64,000 bases of DNA, taken from contig CAKOTA010000001.1 of assembly GCA_934119965.1 (NCBI GenBank), positions 62,001 through 126,000 of the forward strand. The letters are read 5' to 3'. The notes beneath the pieces are model-generated. The model saw only the letters and a list, made by a program, of their open reading frames with translations. It ran no database searches and had not been told where the DNA came from. Both the position numbers and the translations under genes were made by a program. Positions 31,668 through 40,791 of the stretch are shown here, one piece after another. Every line of letters starts with the position of its first letter. Position 1 is the first letter of the stretch. This stretch comes from an uncultured Bacilli bacterium. Its GTDB lineage: Bacteria; Bacillota_I; Bacilli_A; RF39; UBA660.

Positions 31668-33416
31668 ATGAAAGAAAAATTGAAAAATTTTAAAATTTTA
31701 TGGCAGTATTTAAAAAAAGATAAATTAGAATTATTTATTTATATATTTTTAGTAATAATGACATATATTCCTGCTCTTTTATCAGCTTTCTTTTGGGGAA
31801 AAGCAGTTGAATATTTAATTAATTATAACTTTACAAACTTTGTAATTTATTTAGCGTTCTGGGAAAGCTTTTATATAATATTTTATTGTATATTACAATA
31901 TCCAAGAGATAGGATATATAATAAGTTAGAACTTAATTTTATGAAAAATGTTAGTATAGATATGTATAAAAAAATCCAAAATTTGCCTACTGTAGCATTT
32001 GAAGAAATAGGAGTTGGAGAATTTATTAATAGACTCTATACTGATCCGGACAGAATAATGGATCTGTTGTCAAAATTAATTAGATTGATTTGTAAAAGTA
32101 TAGTTGTAATAATAATATTATTTATATCATTGAAAACATCAATTATATTATTTTTTGAAATAATTGTATTTGCTATTATAATGGGATTTATTTCTTATAA
32201 ATTTTTTCCAAAAATTAAAAAAACACAAGAAAAAATCAAACAAGAAAGTGATGCTTATGTAAAAGAAATTACTGAAAACATTACAGGAATAAGAGAAATA
32301 AAAGCTCTTGGAATAAAAAATAACATATTATATAATGTAACAAATAGAATAAATAAAATGTTTATAAATAATAATAATCAAAAAAAATATGAAACTACAT
32401 ATTATTGTTTAAATAATTTAATATATTTTACACTACAATTTATCATACTATTTACTTGCGGAAAATTATTTATGAATAATTTATTATCATTTAGTTTATT
32501 TACAGTAATAGAATCTTATTTGTGGAGAATAGATGAAGTAGTAGAAAGTATAAGTGATTTTGGGGTAACCTTTAATAAAGTTAGTGTATCACTTAAAAGA
32601 ATTGATGAAATAATAAATAATAAATTATATAAAGACGAATATTTTGGTAAGATTAACTTAGATAATATAAAAGGATATGTGGAATTTAAAAATGTTTTGT
32701 TTAAATATAAAAGTGATGAAAATTACACCTTAAATGGCCTAAATTTAAAAATCGAACCAAACAAAAAAATAGCCATTGTAGGTAGAAGTGGAAATGGAAA
32801 AAGTACTTTGTTTAATTTATTATTGAGATATTTTGATAGCACTAGTGGAGAAATATTAATTGACGAAAAAAATATAAAAGATTTAACCGAAAATACTTTA
32901 AGAAACAATATATCAATAATTAGACAAAATCCATTTTTATTTAATTTAAGTATTATTGACAACTTTAAATTAGTAAAACAAGATATCACATTAGAAGAAG
33001 TCAGAAATGTTTGTAAAAGAGCCTATATTGATGATTATATTATGTCACTACCAAATAAATATGACACTATAATCGGTGAAGGTGGAGTTAATTTGTCAGG
33101 TGGACAAAAACAAAGACTTGCAATTGCAAGAACATTAATATTAAATACAAAAATTATATTATTTGATGAAGCCACAAGTGCTCTTGACAATGAATCACAA
33201 GATTATATAAAACATACAATAGATGATTTAGTTAAAGATCACACAATAATTATAGTAGCTCATAGATTATCAACAATTATTGATGCAGATGAAATAAATA
33301 TAATTGATAAAGGAAAATTAGTAGGAAGTGGAAATCATAAATATTTGCTTGAAAATAATAATGTATATAAAAATTTATACAATATAGAATCTTCAACCAA
33401 TGAATTTTTTAGTTAA
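31668..33416 (+). CDS. ABC exporter, fused membrane and ATPase domains
   Basis: A 582-residue half-transporter. Six membrane helices occupy roughly residues 10-300. The ATPase domain has GRSGNGKSTLFNLL (Walker A), LSGGQKQRLAIARTL (signature) and IILFDEATSALD (Walker B), followed by the switch His in IIIVAHRLST. It should work as a homodimer. Substrate is unknown; MsbA-type lipid or drug/peptide export are both possible. An in-frame TTG at 31650 exists, but ATG 31668 with AGAAG upstream fits better. A terminator follows. Confidence 0.92.
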   Translation: MKEKLKNFKILWQYLKKDKLELFIYIFLVIMTYIPALLSAFFWGKAVEYLINYNFTNFVIYLAFWESFYIIFYCILQYPRDRIYNKLELNFMKNVSIDMYKKIQNLPTVAFEEIGVGEFINRLYTDPDRIMDLLSKLIRLICKSIVVIIILFISLKTSIILFFEIIVFAIIMGFISYKFFPKIKKTQEKIKQESDAYVKEITENITGIREIKALGIKNNILYNVTNRINKMFINNNNQKKYETTYYCLNNLIYFTLQFIILFTCGKLFMNNLLSFSLFTVIESYLWRIDEVVESISDFGVTFNKVSVSLKRIDEIINNKLYKDEYFGKINLDNIKGYVEFKNVLFKYKSDENYTLNGLNLKIEPNKKIAIVGRSGNGKSTLFNLLLRYFDSTSGEILIDEKNIKDLTENTLRNNISIIRQNPFLFNLSIIDNFKLVKQDITLEEVRNVCKRAYIDDYIMSLPNKYDTIIGEGGVNLSGGQKQRLAIARTLILNTKIILFDEATSALDNESQDYIKHTIDDLVKDHTIIIVAHRLSTIIDADEINIIDKGKLVGSGNHKYLLENNNVYKNLYNIESSTNEFFS

Positions 33417-33432
33417 ATAAAAATATATTTAT

Positions 33433-33461
33433 AAAAGATATAGAAAATATATCTTTTTTTT
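33433..33461 (+). terminator. Terminator of the ABC exporter gene
   Basis: A 10-bp stem AAAAGATATA/TATATCTTTT (33433-33442 with 33448-33457), GAAAA loop, T tail that runs directly into the next promoter. Confidence 0.85.
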
Positions 33462-33469
33462 GATATAAT
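33461..33469 (+). promoter_or_regulatory. Extended -10 promoter of the rlmN operon
   Basis: TGATATAAT at 33461-33469 begins at the end of the previous terminator's T-run, 18 nt before ATG 33488. Confidence 0.6.
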
Positions 33470-33487
33470 TGATAATAGGGTGTTAGT

Positions 33488-34510
33488 ATGAAAAATATAT
33501 ACGATATGACATTAGAAAAACTAGAAAATTATTTTATTGAAAATGGTGAAAAAAAATTCAAAGCAACCCAAATATTTGAGTGGTTATATAAAAAAAGAAT
33601 AGATGACTTTTTTCTAATGAGTAATATAAAAAAAGAACTACAAACAAAACTAAATGATGAATTTAGTACATATAAAATAAAAGTAATCGATAAAAAAGAA
33701 GATAAAGATGTAATTAAATTTTTATTTGAACTAGAAGATAAAAATAAAATAGAAGCTGTACTAATGAATCATGACTATGGAAAAAGTTTATGTATCTCAA
33801 CTCAAGTAGGATGTAATATGGGGTGCAAATTCTGTGAAAGTGGAAGACTGAAAAAAGTTAGAAATTTAGAAACATACGAAATGGTTGAACAAATATTAGT
33901 AATTGAAGACCTATTAAAATTAAGAATATCACATGTAGTTTTAATGGGAATAGGTGAACCATTCGATAACTATGATAATGTAATAGATTTTATTGATATA
34001 ATTAATTCAGGAAAAGGAATTGATATTGGTGCTAGACATATAACAGTATCAACTTGTGGAATAATACCTAAAATAAAAGAATTTATGGATAATGGAAAAC
34101 AAGTTAATTTAGCAATCTCATTACACGCTCCTAATAATGAATTAAGAAATAAAATAATGCCTATAAATAAAGCATATAATATTGAAGAATTAATCGAAGT
34201 ATTAAAAGAATATATTCAAAAAACAAATAGAAGAGTAACATTTGAATATGTGTTATTAGATGGAATTAATGATACTAAAGAATGTGCTTTAGAACTTGCA
34301 AATTTACTAAAAAATATGAATGCTTATGTTAACCTAATTCCATATAACGAAACAAGTCATATCGAATTTAAAAGAAGTAAAAAAGTAATGGAATTTTATG
34401 ATATACTTAAAAAAAATAATATTAATGTGACCGTAAGAAGAGAATTTGGAACAAAAGTTTCAGCAGCTTGTGGTCAATTAAGATCAAATTATGAGGAGGG
34501 AATACAATGA
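33488..34510 (+). CDS. rlmN: 23S rRNA/tRNA (adenine-C2)-methyltransferase RlmN
   Basis: A 340-residue radical SAM enzyme methylating A2503 of 23S rRNA and A37 of some tRNAs. The CNMGCKFC motif (109-116) binds the 4Fe-4S cluster. VLMGIGEPFDNYDNV and ISLHAPNNELRNKIMPINK are family motifs, and the C-terminal AACGQL carries the resolving Cys. GGGTGTTA precedes ATG 33488. The gene overlaps the phosphatase gene by 4 nt, starting the rlmN-prpC-prkC-rsgA-rpe operon found in B. subtilis. Confidence 0.97.
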   Translation: MKNIYDMTLEKLENYFIENGEKKFKATQIFEWLYKKRIDDFFLMSNIKKELQTKLNDEFSTYKIKVIDKKEDKDVIKFLFELEDKNKIEAVLMNHDYGKSLCISTQVGCNMGCKFCESGRLKKVRNLETYEMVEQILVIEDLLKLRISHVVLMGIGEPFDNYDNVIDFIDIINSGKGIDIGARHITVSTCGIIPKIKEFMDNGKQVNLAISLHAPNNELRNKIMPINKAYNIEELIEVLKEYIQKTNRRVTFEYVLLDGINDTKECALELANLLKNMNAYVNLIPYNETSHIEFKRSKKVMEFYDILKKNNINVTVRREFGTKVSAACGQLRSNYEEGIQ

Positions 34511-35247
34511 AATATTGCTATATAACAGATACTGGTAAAGTAAGAGATCACAATGAAGATAGTGTTATTATAACTGAGAATATGAATCACGAAATCTTAA
34601 TGACAGTAGCTGATGGTATGGGTGGACATAATGCTGGTGAAGTTGCCTCTTCAATCGCAATTGCCCATATTGGAAAAAGATTTAAAGAATTAAGTACAAT
34701 TGGTAATAAAGAAGATGCTATTAATTGGTTAAAAGAAACAGTAAGTGAAATAAATTTATTATTATATAAATATACACAAGAACATCCAGAAAGCGTAGGA
34801 ATGGGAACAACATTTGTTTTGGCTCTTCTAACTAAAGATTTCCTATTATTTGGAAACATTGGTGATTCATCTGGATATGTAATTAAAAACAAAGAATTAC
34901 ACAAAATTACTGTTGATCATACATTAGTAAATTTCTTAGTAAAATCAGGTGAATTAACTGAAGAAGAAGCTAAAGAACATCCTAGAAAAAATGTTTTAAT
35001 GAAAGCTTTAGGAGCTGCAGTCGCTGTTGATATGGATATCTTTGATGTTGAAACAGATATTGACGGAATATTATTATGTAGTGATGGACTAACTAATATG
35101 CTAGATGATGATCAAATAGTCAAAGTCTTAAACGAAGAAGAATTAGATATAGAAGACAAACTAAATAAATTAATATATAAATGTAATAATAGAGGTGGAA
35201 ATGATAACATTTCTATTGCGTATTTAGATAAAGGTGGTGCACAATGA
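34507..35247 (+). CDS. prpC: PP2C-family Ser/Thr protein phosphatase
   Basis: A 246-residue metal-dependent phosphatase opposing PrkC. Motifs in order: TDTGKVRDHNEDS, TVADGMGGHNAGEVAS, GMGTTFVLALL, GNIGDSSGYV, ILLCSDGLTNML and NRGGNDNISI. They give the Asp metal ligands of PP2C enzymes. It overlaps rlmN by 4 nt and prkC by 4 nt (GTG/ATGA junctions), so stoichiometric coupling with the kinase is likely. Confidence 0.96.
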   Translation: MKYCYITDTGKVRDHNEDSVIITENMNHEILMTVADGMGGHNAGEVASSIAIAHIGKRFKELSTIGNKEDAINWLKETVSEINLLLYKYTQEHPESVGMGTTFVLALLTKDFLLFGNIGDSSGYVIKNKELHKITVDHTLVNFLVKSGELTEEEAKEHPRKNVLMKALGAAVAVDMDIFDVETDIDGILLCSDGLTNMLDDDQIVKVLNEEELDIEDKLNKLIYKCNNRGGNDNISIAYLDKGGAQ

Positions 35248-37025
35248 TAACAAAAGGACAAAAAATAAATGATCGTTATCAAATTATTAGATCAATTGGT
35301 GAAGGTGGAATGGCTAATGTTTATTTAGCTTATGACACTATATTAGATAGAAATGTTGCTGTCAAAGTATTAAGAGGTGATTTAGCAGGTGATGAAAAAT
35401 TCGTAAGAAGATTTCAAAGAGAAGCTATATCTGCTAGTTCCTTATCTCATCCTAATATTGTTGAAATGTATGATGTTGGTGAAGATGATGGAAAATACTT
35501 TATTGTAATGGAATACTTAGAAGGAGTAACATTAAAAAGTTTAATAAAAAAGAGAAAAAAACTTACTCTAGCTGAAGTCATTGATATAATGTTACAACTA
35601 ACAAGTGGTATTGCTTGTGCTCATGAAAGTTATATAATTCATAGAGATATTAAACCTCAAAATATTTTAATGCTAGATAATGGTTTAGTAAAAATAACTG
35701 ATTTTGGTATAGCTATGGCTTTAAATAATAGTGAGTTAACACAAACTAACTCTGTAATGGGTAGTGTTCATTATTTGCCTCCAGAACAAGCAAATGGATC
35801 AGGAGCAACTGTTAAAAGTGATATTTATTCATTAGGAATATTAATGTTTGAAGCTCTAACAGGACAATTACCATTCAAAGGAGAAAATGCTGTTGAGATA
35901 GCTATTAAACAAATGAGAGATCCAATTCCAAGTGTTTGCGAAATGAATCCTGAAATACCTCAAAGTATTGAAAACATCATTTTAAAAGCAACAGCTAAAA
36001 ATCCTAAAAATAGATACGATAATGTTATGGAAATGCATGATGATATAGCAAGAGCTTTAGATAAAGATAGAAGAGATGAAAAGAAAATAACATTTATGTA
36101 TCCAGAAACAGAATTTGAAGAAAAAGAATTACCTTCTAGAACTAAAACTCAAGAAGAAAAAAGAAGTAAAGAAAAAGAAGAAAAAAAAGATAAAAAAATC
36201 AATAAATTTATAATGATTTTTGGCATAATAATTGCAGTAATAACAATAATAGCAGTTTTGATATTTATAATATTAGGCAATAAAAAACCAAAAGATATTG
36301 AAATAATTGATGTATCTGATATGACAGTTGTAGCAGCCGAAAAAGAATTAGAAAAATTAGGATTTATTGTTAATAGTGAAGTTAAAGAAAAAGCAAGTGA
36401 TAAAATAATAGAAGGTAATGTTATTTCAACAGAACCAGCTATAGGTAGAACTGTAAAAGAAGGAACTAAAATAACATTAGTTGTTTCTAAAGGAACTGAA
36501 AAAATTGAAATTGAAGATTATACTAATAAAGATATAGATTCTGTAAAATATATCTTAGAAAAAGCGGGAATTCATATTATTGAAGAAGAAAAAGAAATAA
36601 CAAAAGATGATAATATTAAAGAAGGAACAATCGTTGAACAAGATATTAAAAAAGGTGAAAAACTAGGTAAGGGAGATTCTATTACTTTAACAGTTGCGAA
36701 AATAATTACAGTTTATCCTGACTTTGTAAATGAAGGATACACATTAGATCAAGTAACATCATTCTGTGAAGATAATGGAATTGTTTTACAATCAACTGCT
36801 AAAGAAACAAGTGATTATAAAGAAAATACAATAATAACACAAAGTAGAACAGCAGGTTCTAAAGTAGTAAAAGGAGTAACTTTAAGAGTAACATATGCTA
36901 AAGCACCAGCAAAAGTAGAAACTCCAAAAACAGATGATAAAACTGAAACAACTAAAAATGACAAAACAGATGATAAAACAAATACAGATGATAAAAAAAC
37001 AGATAAAGTTGAAACAATAGAATAG
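35244..37025 (+). CDS. prkC: PASTA-domain Ser/Thr protein kinase
   Basis: A 593-residue membrane kinase. The cytoplasmic kinase domain has GEGGMANVYLA (19-29), Lys41, HRDIKPQNIL with Asp135, and DFG at 153-155. A charged linker and one membrane helix (about 316-340) lead to three extracellular PASTA repeats (about 350-415, 418-487, 488-560), which sense muropeptides or lipid II. A hydrophilic Lys/Thr/Asp-rich tail ends the protein. It regulates growth, cell wall synthesis and, in spore formers, germination. It sits directly after its phosphatase. Confidence 0.96.
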   Translation: MITKGQKINDRYQIIRSIGEGGMANVYLAYDTILDRNVAVKVLRGDLAGDEKFVRRFQREAISASSLSHPNIVEMYDVGEDDGKYFIVMEYLEGVTLKSLIKKRKKLTLAEVIDIMLQLTSGIACAHESYIIHRDIKPQNILMLDNGLVKITDFGIAMALNNSELTQTNSVMGSVHYLPPEQANGSGATVKSDIYSLGILMFEALTGQLPFKGENAVEIAIKQMRDPIPSVCEMNPEIPQSIENIILKATAKNPKNRYDNVMEMHDDIARALDKDRRDEKKITFMYPETEFEEKELPSRTKTQEEKRSKEKEEKKDKKINKFIMIFGIIIAVITIIAVLIFIILGNKKPKDIEIIDVSDMTVVAAEKELEKLGFIVNSEVKEKASDKIIEGNVISTEPAIGRTVKEGTKITLVVSKGTEKIEIEDYTNKDIDSVKYILEKAGIHIIEEEKEITKDDNIKEGTIVEQDIKKGEKLGKGDSITLTVAKIITVYPDFVNEGYTLDQVTSFCEDNGIVLQSTAKETSDYKENTIITQSRTAGSKVVKGVTLRVTYAKAPAKVETPKTDDKTETTKNDKTDDKTNTDDKKTDKVETIE

Positions 37026-37032
37026 GATAAAT

Positions 37033-37863
37033 ATGGAAGGAAAAATTATAAAAATAATCAGTAATGATTATACTGTTTTAAGTAATAATTCTAACTATGT
37101 GTGTAAAAGTAGGGGAAAATTTAGAAATGTAAATATAACACCATTAGTTGGTGATGAAGTAGTATTTGATGAATTAAATAATTATATTTTAGAAGTAAAA
37201 AAAAGGAAAAATGAATTATTAAGGCCACCAGTCAGTAATATTGATAATGCCTTAATTATAACTAATGTAAAACCTACTTTTAATACTAATCTTTTAGATA
37301 AATTATTATGTATAGTTGAATTTAATAATATTAAGCCTATAATATGTTTTACTAAATTAGATTTACTTAACGAAGAAGAACTTAATGATATAAAAAAATA
37401 TATGGACTATTATAAAAAAATAGGTTATGAAGTATATGATAATAGAAATATTGCAGAAATAAAGAAAATTTTTAAAAACAAAATAACTGTTTTAACTGGA
37501 CAAAGTGGAGCTGGAAAATCTACTTTGTTAAATAAAATAGATCCAAAATTAAATTTAAAAACTGACGAAATTTCGGTAGCACTTGGTAGAGGTAAACATA
37601 CTACAAGACATGTTGAATTATTAGAAATAGAAGATGGTTTAGTAGCTGATACTCCAGGATTTTCTAGTTTGGATTTTATTGGTATGACTAATGAAGATAT
37701 AAGAGATAATTTTATTGAATTTAATTTATATAAAGAAGGATGTAAATATAGAGATTGTATGCATTTAAATGAAGATGAATGTGGAATCAAAAGTAATCCC
37801 AATATAATTAAATCAAGATATGATAATTACAAAAACTTTGTTCAAAATAATAAAAATAGGTGA
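37033..37863 (+). CDS. rsgA: Ribosome small-subunit biogenesis GTPase RsgA
   Basis: A 276-residue circularly permuted GTPase that checks 30S maturation. The N-terminal OB fold is followed by G4 TKLD (107-110), G1 GQSGAGKSTLL (156-166) and G3 DTPGFSS. The zinc-binding tail has GCKYRDCMHLNEDECGI, with Cys/His ligands. The length is slightly short, as common in reduced Bacilli. It lies 7 nt after prkC and 4 nt before rpe. Confidence 0.96.
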   Translation: MEGKIIKIISNDYTVLSNNSNYVCKSRGKFRNVNITPLVGDEVVFDELNNYILEVKKRKNELLRPPVSNIDNALIITNVKPTFNTNLLDKLLCIVEFNNIKPIICFTKLDLLNEEELNDIKKYMDYYKKIGYEVYDNRNIAEIKKIFKNKITVLTGQSGAGKSTLLNKIDPKLNLKTDEISVALGRGKHTTRHVELLEIEDGLVADTPGFSSLDFIGMTNEDIRDNFIEFNLYKEGCKYRDCMHLNEDECGIKSNPNIIKSRYDNYKNFVQNNKNR

Positions 37864-37867
37864 TGTT

Positions 37868-38497
37868 ATGAAAATATCCGGATCAATATTAAAAATAAAA
37901 AATGATAAAAATAGAATAGAAGAAATAATTGATAGTGGAATTGATTATTTACATTTAGATGTAATGGATGGAATATTTGTAGATAATATATCTTTACAAT
38001 ATAATGAATGTGATAAAATAAAAGAATTATTTAAAATTCCTTTAGATATCCATTTGATGGTTCAAAATCCTATTAATTACATTAAAGATTTTATAAAACT
38101 GGAACCAAAATATATTTCATTTCATATTGAAGCAAAAGATATTGATAAATGTATTGATTATATAAAAAAAACGAATACTCTAGTTGGACTTGCAATAAAT
38201 CCTACTACCAAACTAGAAAAAATATTACCATATTTAGAAAAAGTAGATTTAATTCTAGTGATGAGTGTTGAACCTGGATATGGTGGTCAAGCTTTTATAA
38301 AAAGTTCATTAGAAAGAATAAACTATTTAAATGAATATCGAATTAAAAATAATCTAAAATTTAAAATTGAAGTAGATGGTGGAATTAATATTGATAATAT
38401 CAAAAAAATAAATAGTGACATTGTAGTTATAGGTAGTGGCATAACTGATAGTGATAATTATAAAGAACAAGTAAATAGAATAAAGGGGTTATTATGA
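37868..38497 (+). CDS. rpe: Ribulose-phosphate 3-epimerase
   Basis: A 209-residue TIM-barrel enzyme of the pentose phosphate pathway interconverting Ru5P and Xu5P. DYLHLDVMDGIFVDN, IHLMVQNP, MSVEPGYGGQAF and EVDGGIN are the metal- and phosphate-binding motifs. An upstream in-frame ATG exists at 37820 inside rsgA, but ATG 37868 has AGGTGATG before it and gives the normal protein length. The stop overlaps the following lipoprotein gene by 4 nt. Confidence 0.96.
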   Translation: MKISGSILKIKNDKNRIEEIIDSGIDYLHLDVMDGIFVDNISLQYNECDKIKELFKIPLDIHLMVQNPINYIKDFIKLEPKYISFHIEAKDIDKCIDYIKKTNTLVGLAINPTTKLEKILPYLEKVDLILVMSVEPGYGGQAFIKSSLERINYLNEYRIKNNLKFKIEVDGGINIDNIKKINSDIVVIGSGITDSDNYKEQVNRIKGLL

Positions 38498-38880
38498 AAA
38501 AAATAATTTTAGTAATTCTAAGTTTAGTATTAATAACAGGATGTGGCAAAAAAGAAGTGCAAGAAACCATTGAAACAAACAAGGTAAATTTAAATGAATT
38601 AGTTATTGAAGAAAAACAAGTGAATGATTTAATTTTTAAAAACACATCTATGATATATGAACAAGGAATTACTACATTTAAAACTTTAATTGTTAATAAT
38701 GGAATAGATATTGAAATAAAAAATATTTACATTGATTGTTATAGTAAAAATGGCCTAAAAATATTAACCTTAAAAAAAGAAGTAAATAAAGTTATAAAAA
38801 ATAAAGAAAATTTTCAAATTGCAGTCGCAACCGATATAGATTTGACTGATATATATGAAATTAAATATAATCTAGATTAG
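38494..38880 (+). CDS. Small unknown lipoprotein
   Basis: A 128-residue protein with a short signal peptide and lipobox LITGC (Cys17). The mature part begins with a charged linker and continues with alternating strands (TTFKTLIVNNGIDIEIKNIYIDCYS, then NFQIAVATDIDLTDIYEIKYNLD), the pattern of FxLYD/DUF-type small beta domains on lipoproteins. It overlaps rpe by 4 nt and is the last gene before the pilin-like protein gene, 10 nt away. Function is unknown. Confidence 0.7.
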   Translation: MKKIILVILSLVLITGCGKKEVQETIETNKVNLNELVIEEKQVNDLIFKNTSMIYEQGITTFKTLIVNNGIDIEIKNIYIDCYSKNGLKILTLKKEVNKVIKNKENFQIAVATDIDLTDIYEIKYNLD

Positions 38881-38890
38881 TGGTGATAAT

Positions 38891-40705
38891 ATGAATAAAA
38901 AAGGGTTTACATTGCTTGAATTAATTTTAGTAATACTAGTTCTTTCTGTGGCATTTATTTTATCAATACCTAAGGTATTAAAAATTATAGAAAATTCAAA
39001 ATATAAAACTTTCATTACAGGAGTTAGAAATACGATAGATGCTGTTGATTTATATATAGCTGAAAACAAATTTATGAACATTCCAGAACAAGGAATATAT
39101 ATTGAAGATCTTGATAAAAATGTGTTGAAAAACAACGATTATGATTCAGGATTAATAATTAGAAGGAAAGAACAAATTGAAGTAGTTAATTTAAAACTAG
39201 GAAATTATTGTGCTAAAGGAAATAAGCAAAACTTAATAACCACTGATAAAGGTTGTGGTGCTCTAGATGAAACAAATCCTTCGAAGGTAGATATATTTGT
39301 TAAAAATGAAACAAGTGAATATTTATATTTGGTTATTGGGGGGTATGATGAAGAATCAGAAATAGTTAAATATGAACTTAGCATTGATAATAAAAAATAT
39401 TATACAAATAAGGATAAAGGATATAATGTATTTGAGATTAAAAAAGATGATAAAAAACATTCTTATAAAGCTAGAGTTACTAATGAAGCAGGTCTAACCC
39501 TTGAAAGTAAATTAAAATCATTTGATACTGAATCGGAAACTATAATGTGCACAAGTGAAAATATAAATTATAATAAAAAAATTACTTGTCATTCAGAAAA
39601 TATTCCACTTGAATATAATTTGTTTTCTGAAAACAAAAATATTAAGATAGAGAAAGATAATAATATTGATATTAATATATTGGGTATCGATAAATTATTA
39701 AATGAAAATATACCGGTTTTAGAAGAAAATATGATTCCAATTATATATGAAAATGAAAAATGGGTAATAGCTGATAGAAATACTATTTATTGGGATTATG
39801 CTAATAAAATATGGGCGAATGCAGTAATAACTAAAAAGAATCAGGATATTAACGATCCTAATAGTAAGTCAAGAGAATACTATTTAAGTAAAGATGCTAT
39901 AGGTGAAGAAATAAATGAAAATGATATAATTGGTTATTATGTATGGATACCAAAATATAGCTATGATGTTTGGAATAATGCTGGAATTGATATAAAAAAA
40001 GAAGACAAAGGAATTACAAATATCAATATCAAATTTGATAATTCAAATATTCATAAAGCATTTTTATATAATGAAAATGAAACTGGTTTTTGGGTAAGTA
40101 AGTATGAAGCCAGTGTTGACAATACTTCTAATTGTGCCTTATCACCAAACATTAATAATTGTAATCTTGATTCATTAGATTTATATTTCAAACCAAGTAA
40201 TAATATACTAAAAAATATTTCTATTTCAAATGCGTATGATTCAATTATCAATTTGAATAATAAAATTAAAGTTTCAAATACTCATTTATTAACAAATCTT
40301 GAGTGGGGAGCAATTACTTATTTAGCGCATTCCAAATATGGAATTGGTACTAACATTAAAGAAGAAACAACAACAGGAAATCCAACTGGTGTATATAATA
40401 TGGGAGTTGGTCCTGAATTTGTAATGGGAAACTTTAATAATGATTTAGGTTATGATGAAGTTGATAATTCGGGATTTAAAGAGTTTCCTACTGAATATAT
40501 CGATATATATAAATCATCAAGTATCAAAGGAAGAATCTTAGGGGATGCAACTGGCGAAACTGAAAATTGGTACGATAGTGCACATGAATTTATAAATGGC
40601 AATTATCCATTTATAATAAGAGGAACAAATAGTATATTTGACTTTTCAAATAGTTCTGGAAGCGCTAACCAAAATATTTCATTTAGAATGACTATAAGTA
40701 GATAA
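38891..40705 (+). CDS. Type IV pilin-like protein with large C-terminal domain
   Basis: A 604-residue protein. The N-terminus NKKGFTLLELILVILVLSV has the prepilin peptidase motif (cleavage after Gly5, Glu at mature position 5) and hydrophobic spine. The usual pilin body is about 150 residues; here a long Cys-containing extracellular part follows. Its second half has YYVWIPKYSYDVW, GFWVSKYEAS, LTNLEWGAITYLAHSKYGIG and TGNPTGVYNMG...FVMGN. These repeated aromatic motifs resemble the formylglycine-enzyme-like/C-type-lectin-like fold. It may be a tip adhesin or receptor. No prepilin peptidase or pilus motor genes are in this window. GGTGATAAT precedes the ATG. Confidence 0.75.
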   Translation: MNKKGFTLLELILVILVLSVAFILSIPKVLKIIENSKYKTFITGVRNTIDAVDLYIAENKFMNIPEQGIYIEDLDKNVLKNNDYDSGLIIRRKEQIEVVNLKLGNYCAKGNKQNLITTDKGCGALDETNPSKVDIFVKNETSEYLYLVIGGYDEESEIVKYELSIDNKKYYTNKDKGYNVFEIKKDDKKHSYKARVTNEAGLTLESKLKSFDTESETIMCTSENINYNKKITCHSENIPLEYNLFSENKNIKIEKDNNIDINILGIDKLLNENIPVLEENMIPIIYENEKWVIADRNTIYWDYANKIWANAVITKKNQDINDPNSKSREYYLSKDAIGEEINENDIIGYYVWIPKYSYDVWNNAGIDIKKEDKGITNINIKFDNSNIHKAFLYNENETGFWVSKYEASVDNTSNCALSPNINNCNLDSLDLYFKPSNNILKNISISNAYDSIINLNNKIKVSNTHLLTNLEWGAITYLAHSKYGIGTNIKEETTTGNPTGVYNMGVGPEFVMGNFNNDLGYDEVDNSGFKEFPTEYIDIYKSSSIKGRILGDATGETENWYDSAHEFINGNYPFIIRGTNSIFDFSNSSGSANQNISFRMTISR

Positions 40706-40735
40706 AAATGATAAAATTTGTTATCATTTTTATTT
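40704..40735 (+). terminator. Terminator of the rlmN operon
   Basis: An 11-bp stem AAAAATGATAA/TTATCATTTTT (40704-40714 with 40721-40731) with T tail, starting within the stop codon. Confidence 0.8.
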
Positions 40736-40762
40736 GTATTAAAATTAACAATGTGCTATAAT
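40734..40762 (+). promoter_or_regulatory. Promoter of the DUF2207 gene
   Basis: TTGTAT (40734-40739), 17 nt, TATAAT (40757-40762) with TG at 40754-40755. Confidence 0.65.
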
Positions 40763-40791
40763 TAATACATAATAGGGATGTGGTTAGTGAT

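Noticed and set aside
34587..34904. 105-residue minus-strand open frame inside prpC
   Set aside because: Shadow of conserved phosphatase codons; no start context.
37425..37802. 125-residue minus-strand open frame inside rsgA
   Set aside because: It is antisense to conserved GTPase motifs, with no ribosome-binding site or protein-like pattern.
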